Shown one piece after another: positions 5,936 to 8,581 of a DNA stretch of 8,581 bases. Source of the DNA: Aalborgiella sp043769295 (GTDB lineage Bacteria > Pseudomonadota > Gammaproteobacteria > Burkholderiales > Burkholderiaceae_C); assembly GCA_043769295.1 (NCBI GenBank), contig JAYVJL010000161.1, positions 1-8,581 of the forward strand, written 5' to 3'. The notes below the pieces were generated by a model. That model did no database searches. It saw only the letters and a list, made by a program, of their open reading frames with translations, and had not been told where the DNA came from. Each line of letters begins with the position of its first letter. Position 1 is the stretch's first letter. A program made the position numbers and the translations under genes.

Positions 5936-7060
5936 TCAGGTTAATGAACCAACGAAATTTTGCAGTTCAACGGGTAATTCGTTCTGCAATTCGATGCGTT
6001 CTGCGGTAGATGGATGCGTCAACTGTAGCCGCCAGGCGTGCAAAAACATGCGTTTCAAAGCCACCGTTTGTATTTTTGACGGTTTTTGCAAGGCTTTGTT
6101 CAGCTCAAAGTCGCCATATTTGTCGTCGCCCGCAATCGGATGGCCTTCGCTGGCCAGATGGACGCGGATTTGGTGGGTGCGGCCGGTTTTGATGGTGACT
6201 TCCAAGAGCGTGAAGCCCGCTAAGGCTTGCCGAATTTTGACCAAAGTGACGGATTTCATGCCCTCGGGGTCGTCTTTGGTGGTGACTTTGACGCGGCGCT
6301 CACCCTCGCTTCCGTCTTTTGTGGGCAGCAAATATTTGTGCAGCGGCTTGTCCAACACCTTCTTATTAGCCGGCCACGCGCCCACCACCAGTGCCAGGTA
6401 GGTTTTGCCGGTTTCACGCTCGCGAAACTGGTTTTGCAGGTGCGTCAGCGCACTGCGCTTTTTGGCGACCAGCAAAATACCGCTGGTTTCCCTGTCCAGC
6501 CGGTGCACCAGTTCCAGGAATTTAGCCTGTGGGCGCGCCATGCGCAGCTGCTCGATCACCCCAAAACTGATGCCCGAACCGCCATGCACGGCCACGCCGG
6601 CGGGTTTGTTGACGGCGAGCAGATGCTCGTCTTCGAGCAGGATGGGAAAGTTTTTGAGAACGGAAGTTCTACCGGTCTCTTGATTCCCCGTTTTATTCCC
6701 CGTTTGAGTGGCCTCTTTGTAAGTGAGCGCTAACTTTTCCATCTCCAGCGCTTTGTCGGCCATGCGCTCGGACACCCGCACCGGCGGCAGGCGTACCACA
6801 TCGCCGGTCTGGATGCGGGTATCTGCCGAGGCGCGTCCCTTGTTGACGCGCACTTCGCCGCTTCGGATGATGCGGTAGACATGGGTTTTGGGCACGCCTT
6901 TAAGCTGGCGGATTAAAAAGTTGTCCAGCCGCTGGCCGTCGGAATTTTCATCAACCGTGACAAATTCAGCCTTTATTTTGGTTGCTTCAGCAAGGGTTTG
7001 CCCTGAGATGGCTTCTTTGTTGACGTCTTTATCCAATCCAAGCCCTATAATATGTTTCAC
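5936..7060 (-). CDS. rluC: 23S rRNA pseudouridine synthase RluC (RluA family)
   Basis: This 374-residue enzyme isomerises uridines of 23S rRNA (in E. coli U955, U2504 and U2580). Residues about 41-92 are an S4 RNA-binding domain (DGQRLDNFLIRQL, HVYRIIRSGEVRVN). The catalytic domain starts near 137 with LAVNKPAGVAVHGG and has nucleophile Asp189 in HRLDRETSG, then GRTHQIRVHL near 300. It is about 55 residues longer than E. coli RluC, through an N-terminal tail and a linker (about 116-133) of TGN-type repeats. The start is uncertain. The first codon of the frame is GTG (7058-7060) with a weak ribosome binding site; a TTG at 7034-7036, eight codons in, has an AGGG about 6 nt upstream. No other usable start precedes the S4 domain. 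It is the first gene of the minus-strand cluster and diverges from rne, an arrangement also seen in E. coli. Confidence 0.95.
   Translation of the reverse strand: MKHIIGLGLDKDVNKEAISGQTLAEATKIKAEFVTVDENSDGQRLDNFLIRQLKGVPKTHVYRIIRSGEVRVNKGRASADTRIQTGDVVRLPPVRVSERMADKALEMEKLALTYKEATQTGNKTGNQETGRTSVLKNFPILLEDEHLLAVNKPAGVAVHGGSGISFGVIEQLRMARPQAKFLELVHRLDRETSGILLVAKKRSALTHLQNQFRERETGKTYLALVVGAWPANKKVLDKPLHKYLLPTKDGSEGERRVKVTTKDDPEGMKSVTLVKIRQALAGFTLLEVTIKTGRTHQIRVHLASEGHPIAGDDKYGDFELNKALQKPSKIQTVALKRMFLHAWRLQLTHPSTAERIELQNELPVELQNFVGSLT
6683..6706 (-). repeat. In-frame 12-bp tandem duplication in the RluC linker
   Basis: On the plus strand ATTCCCCGTTTT (6683-6694) is followed directly by ATTCCCCGTTTG (6695-6706), 11 of 12 bases identical. 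In the RluC frame this encodes QTGN-KTGN in the linker between the S4 and catalytic domains. Twelve bases keep the frame, so the duplication lengthens the linker without harming the enzyme. Confidence 0.7.
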
Positions 7061-7254
7061 TGGTGTCTTATCGTAAGTAACTGATTTGTCTGGAGTTTAG
7101 TCCACATTCTGCTGCTTGCCCCATGACGCACCAGTAAGGTCGATGCCAGCTGACCGGATTGCACGTAAACAGAAATTAGCCAACGCTTGCTGTGACCTGC
7201 ACCCCGCTTCAGTGTGAGCCGATGTATTGAGATAAAACTACGGAATACCCAAAG

Positions 7255-7319
7255 TTTGCCAGCTCAACCCACCTGCATGGTGCTGATTACAGCGCTGAAC
7301 CGTGGTCAAAGCTGGCAAA
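7255..7319 (+). ncRNA. Candidate structured RNA element (long hairpin) upstream of rne
   Basis: TTTGCCAGCT (7255-7264) pairs perfectly with AGCTGGCAAA (7310-7319). Inside, CCAC (7269-7272) pairs with GTGG (7302-7305) across a 4x4 internal loop. At the tip, 7280-7285 pairs with 7290-7295 around an ATTA loop (one wobble), extendable by two further wobbles. Together this gives one coherent imperfect hairpin of 65 nt. No T-tract follows on either strand, so it is not an ordinary intrinsic terminator. If the rne transcript starts upstream of it, it would be a leader structure about 400 nt before the start codon, possibly acting in RNase E autoregulation. A paired protein-binding site or a tiny inverted-repeat remnant is the alternative. 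Expression is unproven. Confidence 0.4.
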
Positions 7320-7420
7320 TAGTGTCAGTTGGCATAGATTTAAGCAAGTTGTCGTGATTTGAAGAATGTTTGAAAAGAGAAACTGAATGAGTTGACGCCC
7401 GCAGAGTCCAGAACCACGAG

Positions 7421-7450
7421 TTTGACCCTGCTTGATCGTCATTTGACCCT
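7421..7450 (+). repeat. TTTGACCCT direct repeats upstream of rne
   Basis: TTTGACCCT occurs at 7421-7429 and 7442-7450, exact copies with a 21-bp period (two helical turns). A related GTTGACGCCC lies at 7391-7400, and an inverse GGTCAAA at 7304-7310. Paired direct repeats at this period suit dimeric regulators, including LytTR or winged-helix types, but no regulator can be named. Confidence 0.4.
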
Positions 7451-7467
7451 CATTTTAACCACTGGCC

Positions 7468-7482
7468 GGCATATTATATGCC
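7468..7482. promoter_or_regulatory. 15-bp perfect palindrome (GGCATAT-T-ATATGCC), operator-like
   Basis: GGCATAT (7468-7474) and ATATGCC (7476-7482) are exact inverted copies around a single T. The AT-rich centre contains TATTAT (7472-7477), which resembles a -10 hexamer, although no good -35 lies 16-18 bp upstream. As RNA it would form a weak 5-bp stem with a 5-nt loop, so a DNA operator reads more naturally. It is about 230 bp upstream of the rne start. Confidence 0.4.
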
Positions 7483-7486
7483 TAGT

Positions 7487-7515
7487 CTGCTATAAAAAAT
7501 ATAGCAATTATCAGC
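7487..7515 (+). repeat. Partial intergenic repeat element, copy C
   Basis: GCTATA (7489-7494) and TATAGC (7500-7505) form a 6-bp stem with an AAAAA loop, followed by AATTATCAGCTAGC. The hairpin plus ATAGCAAT matches the 5' part of copy A, but the AATAAATACG and CTACAG blocks are missing. It is either a truncated copy or only a short chance resemblance. Confidence 0.4.
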
Positions 7516-7573
7516 TAGCCCTCTGCAAACTTCACAGCCTTCAAACCCATCTGGCTTTCACACCCACTGGCAT

Positions 7574-7598
7574 CTGCGCCCACGCTGCGCAGCGCCCA
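7574..7598. repeat. GC-rich palindrome and GCGCCCA direct repeats in the rne leader region
   Basis: CGCTGCGCAGCG (7583-7594) is a perfect 12-bp palindrome. The overlapping CTGCGC (7574-7579)/GCGCAG (7587-7592) can form a 6-bp stem with a 7-nt loop, and GCGCCCA occurs twice (7576-7582 and 7592-7598). This is the most stable local fold close to the rne start and could be a leader hairpin. Confidence 0.4.
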
Positions 7599-7713
7599 GA
7601 CCTCATCGTCTGTCGTGTTGCACCAGCTCTCCGGCAATTCCCGCCATCTCAAGGCATCTACTCTGGCATCCATGCTCATCAAGAGCGGGTTGATTTATAG
7701 AGAGAAAATACCG

Positions 7714-8581
7714 ATGAAACGGATGCTAATTAATGCCACACAGACCGAAGAACGTCGTCTGGCTATTGTCGATGGACAAAAACTCCTCGATTACGAGATT
7801 GAAATTGATGGACGCGAGCAGCGCAAAGGCAATATCTACCAGGCCATCGTGACGCGTGTCGAGCCGTCGCTGGAAGCCTGCTTTGTGGACTACGGTGAAG
7901 ACCGCCACGGCTTCTTGCCCTTCAAAGAAATCTCAAAAATGTACTTTGCGGCCGGCGTCAGCCCCAACCAGGCGCGCATCCAGGACGCCATCAAAGAAGG
8001 CCAGCAACTGCTTGTTCAGGTCGAAAAAGAAGAGCGTGGTAACAAAGGTGCCGCCCTGACTACTTTTGTATCGCTCGCTGGCCGCTACGTGGTGTTGATG
8101 CCGAACAACCCGCGTGGTGGTGGCGTCAGCCGTCGCATTGAAGGTGATGACCGTGCCGACCTCAAAGAAGCCATGGACCAGCTGGAATACCCCAACGGCA
8201 TGAGCATCATCGCCCGCACCGCCGGTATTGGCCGCAACGCGCCAGAACTGCAGTGGGACTTGAACTACCTGCTCAAACTCTGGGCCGCCATCGACGGCGC
8301 AGCCAAGGGCGGCAAGGGCGCTTTCCTGATCTACCAGGAGTCCAGCCTGGTGATACGCGCCATCCGCGACTACTTCAATGGCGACATCGGCGAGATCCTG
8401 ATCGACACCGACGACATCTTTGAACAAGCGCACCAGTTCATGAGCCACGTGATGCCCGAGCACGGGCACCGTGTTAAGCGCTACCGCGATGACGCACCGC
8501 TGTTCTCGCGCTTCCAGATCGAGCACCAGATCGCGACCGCGTATTCGCGCGAAGTGCCGCTGCCCTCGGGTGGCGCGATCG
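7714..8581 (+). CDS. rne: Ribonuclease E, N-terminal part (3' truncated by window)
   Basis: RNase E is the main endoribonuclease of mRNA decay and rRNA/tRNA processing and the scaffold of the degradosome. The 289 visible codons begin MKRMLINATQTEERRLAIVD, the family's conserved start. They cover the first RNase H-like strand, the S1 domain (about 36-118; RNA-contact residues F57, F67 and K111 are present), the 5' sensor (R168-T169 in ARTAGIG, matching E. coli R169/T170) and the return RNase H segment. The window ends at PLPSGGAI, just before the DNase I-like domain with the catalytic aspartates (E. coli D303 and D346), so those and the C-terminal scaffold cannot be judged. ATG 7714 is chosen from family alignment; only a weak purine stretch AGAGAG precedes it. 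An in-frame ATG at 7672 would add 14 residues of no known homology. Regulation by a long leader is likely, given the 653-bp spacer. Confidence 0.96.
   Translation, partial: MKRMLINATQTEERRLAIVDGQKLLDYEIEIDGREQRKGNIYQAIVTRVEPSLEACFVDYGEDRHGFLPFKEISKMYFAAGVSPNQARIQDAIKEGQQLLVQVEKEERGNKGAALTTFVSLAGRYVVLMPNNPRGGGVSRRIEGDDRADLKEAMDQLEYPNGMSIIARTAGIGRNAPELQWDLNYLLKLWAAIDGAAKGGKGAFLIYQESSLVIRAIRDYFNGDIGEILIDTDDIFEQAHQFMSHVMPEHGHRVKRYRDDAPLFSRFQIEHQIATAYSREVPLPSGGAI

Larger units (their letters stand above)
7061..7713. other. 653-bp gene-free divergent spacer between rluC and rne
   Basis: No convincing protein gene lies here. It must hold the promoters for rluC (leftward) and rne (rightward) and probably a long rne 5' leader. 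Seen within it: a 65-nt hairpin (7255-7319), direct TTTGACCCT repeats (7421-7450), a 15-bp palindrome (7468-7482), a GCTATA hairpin (7489-7505) and a 12-bp palindrome (7583-7594). No sigma70 promoter stands out. The best rightward match is CTGGCA (7312-7317), 17 bp, TAGATT (7335-7340), four of six bases at each hexamer, which is weak. From 7061 to about 7250 I see nothing distinctive. Confidence 0.6.

Noticed and set aside
5739..6401. A 220-codon plus-strand open frame.
   Set aside because: Antisense to both the HAD and rluC genes, crossing their junction; no domain resemblance.
7255..7319. Mobile element (MITE) with 10-bp terminal inverted repeats.
   Set aside because: No target-site duplication is visible at the ends, and internal helices fit a hairpin better. 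Kept as a structured element instead.
7392..7700. A 102-codon plus-strand open frame before rne, beginning with TTG.
   Set aside because: No start context, no recognisable domain, odd composition, and it overlaps the repeat and palindrome region. It reads as leader DNA rather than a gene.
7933..8526. A 197-codon minus-strand open frame.
   Set aside because: Antisense to the highly conserved RNase E sequence.

Overview
The window looks like chromosomal, housekeeping DNA from a betaproteobacterium, most likely Burkholderiales and probably Comamonadaceae (Rhodoferax/Polaromonas-like). This rests on the protein character and on gene order: rne faces away from a minus-strand rluC, HAD phosphatase, Rieske protein and S49 peptidase cluster, an order I recall from Burkholderiales. 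No transposase, integrase, phage gene, tRNA, rRNA or CRISPR array was seen. Taxonomy is inference from recalled sequence character, not a search.

Layout. At 1-1400 (+) lies an AlgZ/AlgR-type two-component pair: the C-terminal part of a LytS-family histidine kinase, then a complete LytTR response regulator. It runs tail to tail, with 3 bp between stop codons, into a minus-strand 2Fe-2S/FAD/NAD(P)H reductase (1404-2444). That gene has a readable sigma70-like promoter overlapped by a perfect inverted repeat. Diverging from it is a plus-strand YeeZ-like SDR epimerase/dehydratase homologue (2609-3520). A short convergent spacer with nested inverted repeats separates it from the minus-strand cluster.

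The minus-strand cluster reads, in transcription order, rluC (7060-5936), HAD phosphatase (5927-5256), Rieske protein (5167-4757) and S49 signal-peptide-peptidase-like protease (4693-3623). rluC and the HAD gene are 8 nt apart and probably translationally coupled. The two later junctions (88 and 63 nt) carry repeats and could hold internal promoters or processing sites.

The only long gene-free stretch is the 653-bp divergent spacer between rluC and rne (7061-7713). It is rich in symmetry: a 65-nt imperfect hairpin with a perfect 10-bp base stem, a 9-bp direct repeat spaced by two helical turns, a 15-bp operator-like palindrome in AT-rich DNA, a short hairpin repeat and a 12-bp palindrome. Enterobacterial rne is autoregulated through a long structured 5' leader, so this spacer is the best place here for uncharacterised regulation. 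The window closes inside rne (7714 onward), just before the expected catalytic aspartates.

A second recurring theme is a short intergenic element, with two good copies (3541-3612 and 5169-5242) and two weaker partial ones (2511-2557 and 7487-7515). I found no sign of a new multi-gene defence or biosynthetic system; the points of interest are regulatory and repeat structures.
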